NCBI GenBank assembly: GCA_037367355.1
Contig: CM074695.1
Location: forward strand, 4,650,001 to 4,714,000
Reading direction: 5' to 3'
Length of the DNA stretch: 64,000 nucleotides
Source: Neoscytalidium dimidiatum
Lineage: Eukaryota > Ascomycota > Dothideomycetes > Botryosphaeriales > Botryosphaeriaceae
Positions 43,875 through 58,768 of the stretch are shown here, in pieces. The notes beneath the pieces are model-generated. The model did not search any database, was not told the DNA's origin, and saw only the letters and a list, made by a program, of their open reading frames with translations. Each line of letters begins with the position of its first letter. Position 1 is the stretch's first letter. The position numbers and the translations under genes are program-made.

Positions 43875-44361
43875 TGCTGCGATCCCCGTATTTGGACGGT
43901 GGGCGTGCTGAATGAGATCACGACCAACGGCCGGGCGTGCAGCACGAAATGAAGTCGCCCGAAGCGTCACCAAGCGACGATTGGCGACCGCCTGAGCGAG
44001 CGCCATCCGCAGCGCCCATTGGCGCGTGTTCATTAGACAGTCTCGTACTCCAACGGGGGGCGTTCGTGCCGCGGGACGAGGGGCTGATCATTGGGGAGGA
44101 GCCAAAGGGGAGTGATACTTCGGCCGGTCAACCGCTCCTGCCAATTGCCAGTCATACCGGCGGCGTGAAGGTTTTACAGCACGGGCTTTTGCGCAATATC
44201 GGGAAGAGACAGTCAGATCTGGAGCCGTGATGCTTTCAGTCAAAACCGCGCGACAGTGGACATCCCGGCGGACCTGCGCGGCGCAGCTGCAGAGTCGTTC
44301 ACGCGTAATGGCCGGGGGAGGCGAGCAGCCGAGCTCACGACAGGGATCGTCTGGGGGAGAT

Positions 44362-44375
44362 GATAATTTTGATAG
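44362..44375. promoter_or_regulatory. Paired GATA-factor sites
   Basis: GATAA at 44362 and GATAG at 44371, each preceded by T and so matching HGATAR, again 9 bp apart in the same orientation. They lie about 360 bp upstream of LSB6. Same caution as for the pair at 43861. Confidence 0.35.
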
Positions 44376-44730
44376 CAAAGCGCGTCGAGGTCGGATAGCC
44401 GGCCCACGCAAAGGGCGTGACGGGAGGCCCCTGAGCGCTTGCTGGGCTCAAGGGCTGCTAGGCACGCCAAGCTCAGCGGGCCGACGATTGGCCCGGCTGG
44501 CAGGAACGCCTCTCTGACCGCCCCAGCGGCCGGCTGCTTTCGGTGGCCGCTCAAGCAGCCCCGCTGCGCCGGTACACGCGGCCTCCTTTAATCGCTCTGT
44601 CACAAGCGCTTGCCGCTCGTCATACCTCCGTGTCCGTGCCGTGTCTGAGGCGGATGAGGCTCAGCCCGGACTGCCATGCTGCTGCACTCATGCCACATTC
44701 GCATCGGATACCCGCGTAATAAGCTCCACC

Positions 44731-46961
44731 ATGACCAAAGGCAGGCCGCCCACCTCGGGATACGCCCGCATCGCCCAGGCCGAGGAAGAGGAGGACGACA
44801 TCCTCGACGACTCCGAAGATGACGACCTGCACCGCGGCCAGACCACCCTCTCTGGGCCAGCTCGCTATGCTCCCATTCAACCGCACCGCCATGCACGCAT
44901 GACTCCGAGCTCGAGCTCGCCTTCGAGACGAAGACCCGGCGGCCGTCTTCGCAGCAATTCGGGCGTGGACATAAAGGCAATTAATGCAAGGCTGGAGAGA
45001 TGGGCCGACGAGATCGCCTCCAAGTTTAAGATCAAGAAGGTCCGCGGCAAGACGGAGCAGGAGCAGCAGCTGGAAATCCACCACTCCGTCTTCCAGGCTC
45101 CGGACTGGATCCGCCCCGTCACCGCGGAGACCCTGGCCAAGGATTACGATATACCACACCCAGACCGGTTGACAAAGATGGAGTTCGATGACATCGTGCA
45201 GGGCGTCCGCACAGCCATTGAGCTCGGTACACACCCGAAGTTGATCTCACAGGGAAGTTCTGGGAGCTATTTCGCTAGGAATCCCGATGGTAAGGTCGTA
45301 GGCGTCTTTAAGCCCAAGGACGAGGAGCCTTACGCGTCAAGGAATCCCAAGTGGACTAAATGGATCCATCGCAACCTGTTTCCATTCGCTTTTGGTAGAG
45401 CCTGTCTGATTCCCAACTTAAGCTATGTCTCCGAAGCGGCCGCCTATGTGCTCGACACCCAGTTACGAACAAACATCGTGCCATACACCGAAGTTGTCGG
45501 CCTATCCTCGAAGTCTTTCTACTATGACTTTTGGGAGAGAAGGGCATATTACAGGAAGAAGAAACCGCTGCCAGAGAAGCTTGGTAGCTTCCAGGTCTTC
45601 CTCAAGGGATACAAGGATGCCACCTTGTTTCTGAAAGAACACCCGTGGCCGGATCAGCACAACAATGCCTTCCGGGATGCACACGGGAGACGCAGGAAGA
45701 GAAGATGGACCGAAGATTGCAGGCCCAGTGGTCCAGCATCTGATGACGAGGACGAGGACCGGCCGCCTACCGCTGATGAAACCCAGATACGGAGAGGTTT
45801 CTGGACTGAACGTTTGCAGCAATCTTTCCGCGAACAGCTAGAGAAGTTGGTTATCTTGGATTACATTATGAGAAACACGGACAGAGGATTGGATAACTGG
45901 ATGATTCGGATTGACCGCCAGAAGGAAGAAGCGACTGTGGTGGCGGAAGCACCCAAGAACGGTCGGGCAAATGGATCTACAAGTGACCCGTATCTACGCC
46001 AGGAACAGATGGTTGCAACCAGCAGATCAGGAACGCCTGCAAACGCGCCGCCCTCGGAAGATGAGCCTACCGTATCACTTGGCGCCATTGACAACAGTCT
46101 GTCCTGGCCGTGGAAACATCCAGACGCTGTAAGTTTAGCAGACAGCTTTCTGAATCACAGCCTAACATCACATAGTGGCGCAGTTATCCTTTCGGGTGGC
46201 TATTTCTGCCAGTATCCCTGATCGGTCAACCATTCTCCGAGGCAACACGCAGACACTTCCTCCCGTTGCTTACCTCAACCCATTGGTGGAGCGAGACAAC
46301 GTTGGCATTGCGGAAATGCTTCAGTCAAGATGCGGATTTCAAAGAGAGAATGTTCGCGAGGCAAATGGCGGTAATGAAAGGCCAGGCCTGGAATGTGGTG
46401 GAGACGCTTAAGACCCCCGACCACGGACCTTTAGAACTCACACGCAGAGCAAGAGTGTGCGTATGGGATGACCTGGTTGATATCCCCGTTGCGGTCCCGC
46501 TGCAGCGCCCGTCAGCAGAGATGCGGCGACAAACCGAGGAACTGGCTGCCCATGACGAGGCTGAAGAGATGGACATCAGTAATGCACTGGCTTCTTCAGC
46601 ACCGGATATTCAGTACGATCTTCTGGGTCTAGAATCACCACAGCGCAGCAACAATCCGTTCAATATGTCCAGACATTCTAGCTCAATGAATATCCAAGAG
46701 AACCCTCGGCCACCGGTGGCGCTAAAGTCTCGCATGAGTTACGATGGGCCGCGCCGCAGCAAGCCATCCAGCCCTGTGTCATCGAGGAGAAGACGCTTCT
46801 CTTTTACTGTCCGCGGGAATAGTGGACCTGCGGGTCTGGACGACGATGAGGGTGATCTCGGATACGCTGCTGCAGAAGATATGGACGGTCACAGGAAGCG
46901 AGTGATTGTTGAGCGTTTGGAAATGGTCAAAAGCAAGAATCCACTCTTTACATGGTGTTGA
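44731..46961 (+). CDS. LSB6: Phosphatidylinositol 4-kinase type II (LSB6)
   Basis: Makes phosphatidylinositol 4-phosphate on endosomal and vacuolar membranes; yeast Lsb6 also binds the WASP homologue Las17 in endosome movement. Exons 44731-46128 and 46176-46961 give 727 residues around a 47-nt intron with a CTAAC branch site. The kinase domain starts near 175 with ISQGSSGSYFARNPDGK and VGVFKPKDEEPYASRNPKW, the nucleotide-binding loop and Lys. The catalytic strand is ILDYIMRNTDRGLDNWMIRI. After the intron comes WRSYPFGWLFLPVSLIGQPF, the typical type II C-lobe. An acidic N-terminus and a Ser/Arg-rich C-terminal tail flank the domain, and a charged insert (about 310-350) interrupts the C-lobe. 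The start ATG is in CACCATGA context. Confidence 0.93.
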
Positions 46962-48233
46962 TTCGGATATTCTTTGGGTTCCTACCCTCTTCTGTTATTT
47001 TTCTACCCTTTTTTATATTTCCTTTTGGAAATTCCTGTTTCTCTGTTTCCTAGAGGAGCATCAGTGGCGTTTATGCGCTCTTATGAAGAAAGTTTCTTAC
47101 CTGCGGCATGGGATAAAATATGAAAAAATACTGTATGGTTTCATAGGCGCTGGTGTTGTCGGATTCTTTGGTGTACGGAATTGGGATATAGGCTTGTTCG
47201 GCGGCGAATGTAATGGGCTCATTTTGGATCCGTTTATGTCGATTTGCACGCCACTACGGCTGAAGAGCGACTCTTCGCCGCAAAGAGCAGACCATAGCTG
47301 CACGCTTGACTTATCTCGAACAACATGAAGTCATCATGAAACAGTCTTGGCGCCTAGCTTTGTGGGGGTGTTAAGAGCATTTTTAACATTATACTTACCA
47401 AAGTGGAGCACACTCACTACGCATAGTGAAGTGTGGTGATGGTGTCTTCGATGGCTGCGCTATACTAATAACGGTTAGCGCCGACTGACCCGAACGATGA
47501 TTGCGACCCTCGACGTGACACGCGCGAGTTGCTGCATCTTCCCAGCTCTCTCCAGCGAACTGCGGGTCCAACACCATGACCTTGCCCGATTAGCGAGTGC
47601 TCTCATAGTCACTCTGCACGCTTTTTTGGGATGCTTCCAGCCTGCCTGAACATGATAGTCTACAGGCACTTCGACCCCCCATCTCCCGACCCGCCACCAC
47701 GCTGAGCGACCATCTGTTCCGTCCGGGTCCTTTCCATCCTGCACCGGAGTGCGCTTGTTTCTTATTGAAACAACGACGTTTTACGCAGTGCCTCTTGCTT
47801 CCAACTGTCTATCGGTGTTGGAGCGGAGAACTACCGGACTTCCCAAAATGAACCCAGCACAGCTTTTGAACCCCAAGGCCTTTAATAAAAGCAAGGGTAA
47901 TTCATTCGTGTCCCTTCTCTCTTCCATCTGATATCCCCTATTCTTCACATCTCCTGTGCCACTTGGACTCTTACAGCACCCACAGATGTCCTTTTTGTTT
48001 GAATAGCTTGTTCCTCACCCTGCACTTTCCGTTAACACCCTGTGGTCACGCTCCTCGCTTCACCTGTGCTTCACTCATGCACCACCTTTTGGTCACGTGG
48101 TGCTTGCCTTTTGTTCCTTCCTATCCTTAACACTGAGTCGCAAGTTTTGACCTTTTAAAATCTGCCGCTTCCTCTCCTCTTCAGTCTTTCTCCACAGTCT
48201 TCTTCTCTTTCTACACCGCATTACGTTTCTATC
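46962..48233. other. Intergenic, with possible upstream exon
   Basis: 1.27 kb. At 47848 an ATG opens MNPAQLLNPKAFNKSK and meets a GTAATT donor at about 47899. This could be a 5' exon of the SNF2 gene at 48234, but I could not join it in phase to the next plausible acceptor. Pyrimidine-rich DNA from 48150 to 48230 looks like a promoter or leader. Confidence 0.4.
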
Positions 48234-51200
48234 ATGGAGGCTGCAGATTCTACTCGCGAGCCTTCGACCTTGCACTTGACTAAAGACCGCGACAATGATG
48301 CGCCTGCCTCACCATGCGCACCACCTCTGCCACCACCAACTTCACCTTTGCAGAGTCCTGAACTGACTTTCGCAGCCCGAGGACAAACCCCTACACGCGC
48401 TTCTTCTCAAGCCCCCGGCAGCAATTCTTCTCAGCCTACCTTCGACCCAAGAACCTTGCTGAATCCCAAGGCCTCTGCTAAACGTGCTCATACGGAGTCA
48501 ACTCAGCCGGAAAATGCCACCGGACAGGAGCCGCCCGAAGATGTTGCTGGTATGGGCTCTATGATTGAGCGTATGCATGGTGTTCAGCATCGAGAGGACC
48601 AACCCGTCAAGAAGCGGAAACGCGAGCTGTCTGATAATCGAGAAGATAATCGCAAGACCACGTTCGAAGGAGGTGGTAAGGGCACTGTTCTCGGCGAGTA
48701 TATGACGGAGCAGAGGAAGGAGGGCGAGAAGAACGCTGGTCCGCCACCTGCATCTTCTTCAGTTGTGGATCTTACTGCCGGTAAGCGTATGTCCGTTCTC
48801 TCCTCGAGCTCTCCGGAACTGACGAAGCCGTAGATGATGAAGATGACGTCGTTCTAATTAAAGACAGCGGCGAGGAAGAGGTTTGCCTAGGAAAGCTCGA
48901 GGAAGCCTATATCACAGTCTTCCAGATCCCTTCGCCCAAGCCATCAGGGTTTCAGGGTACTGTCAACCAATGGCCCGCATTCAGAGTCTCACTGCGCCGC
49001 CGGCCTGCAAGTAATGATATCCTCATTACCGTCACCGACCCTTGTGGCCGTGACTTTGCGCGTGTAGATGCCCGCACGGCCCTTGGTTTAGTCCCCGTAA
49101 TGGACAACAAACTCCTGCAGCTAAGGATAGATGCCCGCTTGGATTCTCGAAGGAGACGACCTGGAGAGAATGCTGGATCAGCCGCTTCTCAACGCATGTT
49201 CCTGAACACCCACCTGTTTGCGCCTCGGAAGTATGCTAAAGAGATTGGAAAAGTCCTCAGCCATAAACAGATGTGGCTCCGCGATCCTACCATAAGCATC
49301 GGCAAAATTCCTTACGATAACCCACAGGCCATCAAGGCACCCGTACCTCGTGTCCAGCCGGGCTCGAGCACAGCCAGCCAGCCTGGCTACGGATTCGTTG
49401 CCAGGACTGTCGAAGAGATCCGCTCCGACGTGATTAGCATGTTCGATTCTCTTACCAAATCCGATGAAATACCAGAGATGGAGCAGCCGGAACTCATTAA
49501 AACGGATCTATTGGCGCATCAAAAGCAAGCTTTACACTTCATGACGTCGCGGGAGGCTGAAGATAGCACGAGCGACGGGGAGAAAAGCTCTTTATGGAAG
49601 CTAAAGTTGCGTGGCAATGGAGAGCGCTACTATTACAACGTCATTACTGGTCAGGAGTCACGGAAGAAGCCGGCGTCTACGCGTGGGGGCATTCTAGCGG
49701 ATATGATGGGCCTTGGGAAGACCCTCAGCATCCTCTCGCTTGTCGCAGCTACGATGGAGGAGGCTTCGGACTGGTCAAAGATGGTGCCGCAGCAAACTTC
49801 TGGCGCACCGCTCATCAAGTGCAACTCTAAAGCCACTCTTCTCATTTGCCCGGTCAGCACAGTAGCAAATTGGCAAGAGCAGGTCAATATGCATGTCAAA
49901 GATGGAGGAGTATCCTACTATATTTACCATGGACCGAATCGATTGGCCGACATAAAGGAGCTCGCTAATTTTGACCTGGTCATTACAACGTATAGCGTTG
50001 TTGCTGCGGAGCATGATAGGTCTGCTGCGAAAAAGCCCCTAACTCTCATTAATTGGTTTCGCATCGTGCTTGATGAGGCTCATATGATCCGGAGCACTGC
50101 TACCAAGCAGTCAATCGCCACCTGTGCTCTACTTGCGCAACGTCGTTGGGCTGTCACTGGCACGCCTGTCCAGAATCGCCTGGACGATTTGGGCGCTTTG
50201 ATCAAGTTCTTGAGGATTAAGCCATTTGACGATAAGGGAGGCTTCACGCAATACATTCTCACGCCATTCAAGAATGCAGACCCAGAGATTCTACCCAAGC
50301 TTCGCATTCTTGTCGATTCGATTACGTTGCGTCGTCTCAAGGACCGCATCGACCTTCCTCCCCGACACGATCAACTTGTCCGCTTGGACTTCTCCCCAGA
50401 AGAGCGCAAGCTGTACAGATTTTTCGCCGAAGACACTGCTGCTCGTATGAATTCTATTACAGCTGGTCGGGATAAGCTTGCCAAGAACCAGATGGGCCAC
50501 ATCTTGCGGGCAATGGGACGATTGCGCTTGATTTGTGCCCATGGCTCGGAACTCCTCAGCAATGACGACATGAAGCTGACGGAGGGATTGTCGTTGGACA
50601 ATGCAATTGAGCTGGGTGATGACGATGATGACGATGATGAGAAGCCAGCCATTACAAAGGAACAAGCATACGATATGTTACACCTCCTCCGCGAGAGCGA
50701 CATGGACCACTGTAACATTTGTGACCAAGTTATTGGATCCGCCGGCTTCGTGGCAGCCGCCGACTCATCTGATGATGAGAGCGACGACGACTACGCCAAG
50801 AAAGACGTAACCATAGGCTATATGACACCATGCTACCAGGTGATATGCCCCAACTGCCTTCCTGAGTTCAAACAGCGCATGAAGAAGCATGCCGAACCGA
50901 ACTACTACATGACCTGCCCGCTATGCAACGCTTACGTACGCCAATCCCTCTTCCCTCTCACGCAAGGCGACGCCGACCGCGACGAAGCCGCTCGCCAACG
51001 CGTCCGCGACAATCCCCGTCTGGCTAAGCAACTAGGGCGCTACGGCGGACCACATACTAAGGTTAAAGCCTTGATCGAGGGCCTGCTCGAGAGTAAGGCG
51101 TGGAGCGATGCTCATCCGGATCAGCTACCGATTAAGAGTGTCGTCTTCTCCGGCTGGACCTCCTACCTCGATCTCATCAGCATCGCACTCGAGGACAACG

Positions 51201-51601
51201 GCTTCAAGTACACGCGCCTCGACGGGACTATGACGCGTCGCAAGCGCACTGCCGCCCTCGACGCCTTCCGCGACGACTCGTCTGTCACCATCATGCTCGT
51301 CTCCATCAACGCCGGCGGCCTAGGCCTCAACCTTACGTCCGCCAGCAAGGCCTACGTCATGGAACCCCAATACAACCCGGCTGCGGAGGCGCAGGCTGTG
51401 GACCGCGTGCACCGTCTCGGCCAGAAGAGGGAGGTCACGATCACACGGTTCGTGATGAACGATAGCTTCGAGGAGAAGATGCTGCAGCTGCAGGCGAAGA
51501 AGAAGGATTTGGCCGACCTGAGCATAAATAGAAATGCTCGTCTAGACAAGGAAGAGGCGGCGAAGAAGCGGTTGGAGGACTTGAGGATGCTGTTCCGCTA
51601 A
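48234..51601 (+). CDS. SNF2 ATPase with RING finger (Rad5/HLTF-like)
   Basis: Nuclear SNF2-family translocase of the Rad5/Rad16/HLTF group with a RING embedded between the helicase lobes, pointing to a ubiquitin-ligase role in DNA-damage tolerance or repair. Exons 48234-48780 and 48834-51601 give 1104 residues. The N-terminus is low-complexity with KKRKREL, a likely nuclear signal. A weak HIRAN-like region starts at ICLGKLEEAYITVFQIP-like residues (about 195). Walker A is in LADMMGLGKTLSILSLVA (about 471), and the DEAH box is in LDEAHMIRSTATKQS (about 597). The RING begins CNICDQ and ends YYMTCPLCNAYV (about 809-883), and the C-lobe has INAGGLGLNLTSASKAYVME and AVDRVHRLGQKREV. An Asp run (DDDDDDD) precedes the RING. 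The start at 48234 is the first ATG of the long frame; an extra 5' exon is possible. Confidence 0.88.
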
Positions 51602-52558
51602 ACGGGGGATTCACTACTCTTCCATGCACCGGGAATAACGGACAACGAAAGCGTCAAATATGCAATTTTCGAGCGCAGAATCATCAGGTCATCTAGCGGA
51701 CAAAAGTATCACGGCTTTCGACATTCTTCATTCCGCATTGGTTGCAGAAGAAGGGGCGTGACGATAGCTCCTTCCACGCCGAATCTCTCTCTTTACCGAA
51801 ATGTTATTGGAAGAACGACTGGCGGCATGACACTTGAAGACTCTTTTTTTTTTCCCTATCTTTTACACAACTGCTTATCTTTTTTCGGCGTCGAGACCTT
51901 TTCCTCTTTCATTCCTTCTCTTCTCTCTTTCTCGAGTCTTACCAGCAAGCATATAGAGACACACCTACACATAGCCGGCTTTATCGGCAAGTTCATCAGG
52001 ATCACAAAAAATGGACGGAAGGGGGGAACGGGTATGGATCCGGGTCCGGTATTTTTTTTTTTTTTTTTACTTTTTCGATATTCAATTTCTACTACCTTCT
52101 CCATATCGTATATAGTCTGCCTTCTCGCTTTGAGATGACGATTCTGGCAGAAGCAGATCCTCACAAATACACAGCGCTGTGGGAATGCGAGGACGGCTGG
52201 GAGGATGAAACGGGAGGAGAGCAAACGTGTTTTCAGGTAGACAAGCAAACTGGTAGTCACGGATGTAAACAGAGCGAGAATGCAATACACACTTTGCACT
52301 CATGATTGCCGAACCCTGACAGAATCCGAAGACACGTACATTCATTCCGCAAAGGCCCCGTAGAGCCTTTGAATGCATATCTAACATTCGCATAACGACA
52401 TGTGCTGAAACCCCACGCATGACCCGCGCATAAAAGAGTACTCAGAAGCAAAGAAGATTCTCTCAAATAGAAGAAACACCCCCAAAAAACGCGCGCCTAC
52501 CCTCCCATACATCATAGAGCCAACACTCCCAATTTTGCATTGAAAACGAGACAGACAA
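51602..52558. other. Convergent intergenic region
   Basis: About 955 bp between the 3' ends of the SNF2/RING gene and MCM3. It contains a T run at about 52051-52068 and pyrimidine-rich DNA, but no gene. Confidence 0.5.
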
Positions 52559-55526
<2,968 letters not shown>

Positions 55527-56213
55527 TGTGCCTTGTCCTTTCGCGGAATGATTTGAGTACACGGGAATTAGGAGATTTAGGCGGCTGTGATGTTGGACGC
55601 GACGTAGGCCAGCGGTTTTGGAAGGGTATCAAAGAGTGAAGGTTGAATGGTATTGGTGGTGGGAGGGCAGCAGGCGAGGGGTCGTGTTTTGCGCGGTTGG
55701 CGTGAGCGGGCGCCAGTGGGAAAAGCGACACGCGACGCGTCCGTCTGCACGCGTGCGCGTCGCCGCTGGTCTTGGCATCGATAAATCAATTACGCAGCCA
55801 TATTCGTACTAGTCGATTTTTGCATCCGCTCCGGGAATAAGTCAGGAACGAACAGAGCACGATATCTTCACTGCAGTATGTGGATCTCAACCATAATTGA
55901 AGCAGTTGTTTGGATGCAAGTTACTTTCAAAATTGATGATTCTCTTGCCTGCTTTGGCTCTGTTTTCATCTATCTTGCGAACCACCACTGGATCGATTGG
56001 CATGCTCTAAGTGAATCAAAGTTCAATTCGAGAGTTGTTATGAACATCAATATGTACATCCCTCGCGTCAGAGGAAGAACAGAACAAAAGTCAAGTGAGG
56101 TTTGTTCGTTGCGCGTGAAGGAGCACTCAACGCCAGATGCTGACAAGTCCGCCCGGCGGTCACAAATTCGGCAGATTCGTGCAAATCCGTATCGCTCAAG
56201 AACGTGCTGCTCG
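55527..56213. other. Intergenic
   Basis: Upstream DNA of MCM3 and 3' flank of the next leftward gene, about 690 bp. A Mlu-type ACGCGT box lies near 55735, which might be a cell-cycle box, but single copies are common. Nothing else was recognised. Confidence 0.45.
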
Positions 56214-58676
56214 TTACCATGTGATATCCTCGAAAGCCGTCCTCAACACTTCCGTTCTCGTCTTTTGCATCTCCGGTGCTCCACTTCCGACATGATCAAG
56301 TATTTCGATCACCTTTCCAATATCGTGCTTCGCTGCAACGAGCAAAGGCTCTTCGATGGGGGCCTTGGTGTGTCGTTGAAAAGGCGAATCTGGCTGTTGT
56401 TGTATGACGAGCAGTCGCGCCATCATGAGCTGCACCACTTGATTAGCACGTTCAAGGACCGGAGCATGCAAAGGGAATTCGTACCGCTTCCTCAAATGCT
56501 CGATGCTGGAACACCCACCACACTCCTGCATCGACCCGGAGATGTTCCCAAAGATCGAAGAACGCATGAAGTGCCTGCCGTGCTGCTTCCAATGCCCCTC
56601 GTACGTCGCACTTGACGCCACAAGGCTCGTTTTCATCTGCTAATAACAACATGACGCAGTGGTGGTAATTGCTGCGGAAGAAGAGCATCTGCTTCGTGAT
56701 GCGCTCGTTCGCCGCTACGAACTCTGCCGTGATCTCGTGAGACATGGTAGGTGGTATGTTGGCGTAAAGGGAACGGAAAGATGTGAGAAGGTTGCTCTTT
56801 TCTCGAGGCGAGTTTGTAAGCGGGCGGCTGAGCGATCGAGGTATGCATACGTTTCGTTGCACAAGATTCGCGAGCCGCCACATGGTGCGGATGTACGCCC
56901 GGTCTGCCAATTCGTGCGGAAGAAGGGTGGTGGGAGGCGGTGCGATATTGCTTATCCTCATCGGGTTCGGTAGGCTTTCTGGCGTATTCCTTACATTGCT
57001 TCCCGAGTCATTCTCCCCTTCCGGATCATCAGTGAGAGAATCCACATGCACGTCCGAGATGGTCGCGGTCGGTGGCAACTTCAATAAGACAGTAAGGAAT
57101 GTGTCCTGGAACAGTACCGCTTGCCACACTTTCCTTCGTTGTTGTTTCTCAAGTGCCGAGGCGCGGGGCACGATAAGTTCTGGATCTCTGTTTAGACCCA
57201 TTGCGTAAGCCTGGCGCATGAGAACCCCTCCAAAAGACCATGCATCTGAGGCGTGGTTATTGTTCATAAGAAAGTAATTGATGAGGACCATAGCTTGGAT
57301 CGTTCGCAGTGATATGCGGCTGAGGTATCCCGATATCCGCAAGGCTTGGTGGGCAGCTGAGACGTAGAACTCGGCCATCTGGGCTCGTTCTTGAGGATCC
57401 TGCATCTGAATGAACTGTGTGCCCATAGCATAGATGACCAAGTGCAATGCGATCAGTGCTGAGTCTGCTTGGCACTTCTCCTGGTAGGGAAGGGACCAGA
57501 ACCGCTCGTAGTCAGCGTCGAATTTTCCACGATGTATCATGGGATATACAGGATCGACCGCTTCGAAGTATTTAGCCACGAGAATATCAGCTTGTTCCCT
57601 GAGAGGTAGTACGCTAATGACTTCCTTTAGACCGCCATGTTTCGTCCTATAGAATACATGTTAGCGTCCAGCGCCGCCGATATATTCCGCTATTGATTTA
57701 TTCTTTTTTTTTTTAAAAAAAAAAAAGAAGAAAGGGAGGGTACAAGAGCGGAGAACAAGGGCGCCAGTACCAATAGTTTGAGAAAGGGTGTTCAGAGCCC
57801 AGACCGAAGACGATGGACGGGGTGTGCTTAGTATACGGAACATTGGACAAGAGCTGAGGGACTGATGAGGAGGTCGAGGAAGTCGACTGGCTGCGATACT
57901 GTTGCGGCCGGGGCCCACCCTGATGCTCATGCAGTTCAGTCAGCTCCAGCAGATCATTTGCCGGATGATGGGAGTAGATCCAGAATCCGTAATCGTGATG
58001 CATAACAGCCTCGAAGGAGCGAAGCGTATAAGGAAATAGGAAATGGGAGAGCGGCCGGCTCGAGGCATTCTTGGACACCCATGAGCACGTGATCTTCTTC
58101 CACTGACGGCTTGGGCACAGACGAAAGGCGGTGCGCAAGGGGAAAATAACACCGAAACGGAGGGCGGACGCAGGAAAAAGAGAAGGAAACTTACCTCGGA
58201 GGACGAAGGGGTTACCACACCGAGCTGGGCCTGTTCCATGGCCTTCTTGCGGGCTTTGCTGGTGGCGCGGCCGCCATTGCGTCTGGACGGGAGGTGGTTA
58301 GCCGGCGAGTCGTGAACCGAAGACCAAGCTTCCCGGTGGGGGAGCCCTACTCAGCTGAAGCAATGAGATTGGCAACCTCTGAATAGCGACACTCGGATTG
58401 GCGCTTCATGCAGGCGAGACATTGCGGGCGGCCTCGGTCGCACTGAAGAGCGTCAGCACCGCAGTCGACGTGGCACGTCGGTGGTTGTGGGGGCCAACCT
58501 TGGTCTTGCGCTCTACGCAGCAGTCGCAGCTCAGCGTGGGCTTGTTCCGCTTCTGCTTCTTCCTGGGCGGAGCATCCTGGGCGTGGCCGTCGGGCAGAGG
58601 CGACGAGTGGGCAGGGTCGGGGTTGTCCGCTCCGCTGTCGTGGTGGAGGTCCATTCCCGCGTTGGGCGTGACCGTA

Positions 58677-58708
<32 letters not shown>

Positions 58709-58768
58709 AGGCGCGAGGTCAGCGGGAACGGTGGCGGCGGGAGTGTCCGCATCCGCCGACGTGGCCAT
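56214..58768 (-). CDS. Zn2Cys6 transcription factor
   Basis: Fungal binuclear-cluster regulator; target genes unknown. Exons 58499-58768, 58351-58442, 58195-58282, 57771 to about 57943, 56485-57646 and 56214-56429 give about 666 residues. A 12-Pro run (CCG repeat) precedes the basic KKQKRNKPT and the cluster CDCCVERKTKCDRGRPQC plus LACMKRQSECRY, split by an intron after KTK. The middle-homology region starts at VDPVYPMIHRGKFDADYERF and runs through the exon ending FEEA; the last exon resumes LMMARLLVIQQQ in phase. The acceptor of exon 4 is uncertain: 57944 gives SSSE-LTELHEH; a nearer acceptor around 58105 would add about 50 residues. The intron 57647-57770 holds a T-run/A-run palindrome. Family certain, name not. 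Confidence 0.85.
57711..57739. repeat. Perfect T/A inverted repeat in an intron
   Basis: TTC plus 11 T followed by 12 A plus GAA forms a near-perfect inverted repeat with no loop, inside intron 57647-57770 of the Zn2Cys6 gene. Homopolymer length may be affected by sequencing. Confidence 0.7.

Larger units (their letters stand above)
42964..44730. promoter_or_regulatory. Divergent upstream region, areB / LSB6
   Basis: About 1.75 kb between two divergent genes, long enough for two promoters. It contains a GTA-rich microsatellite next to areB exon 1 and several HGATAR sites in closely spaced pairs. No open frame here is convincing. Confidence 0.5.

Noticed and set aside
55878..56615. 245-codon plus-strand frame
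   Set aside because: Mostly antisense to the last exons of the Zn2Cys6 gene; no domain.
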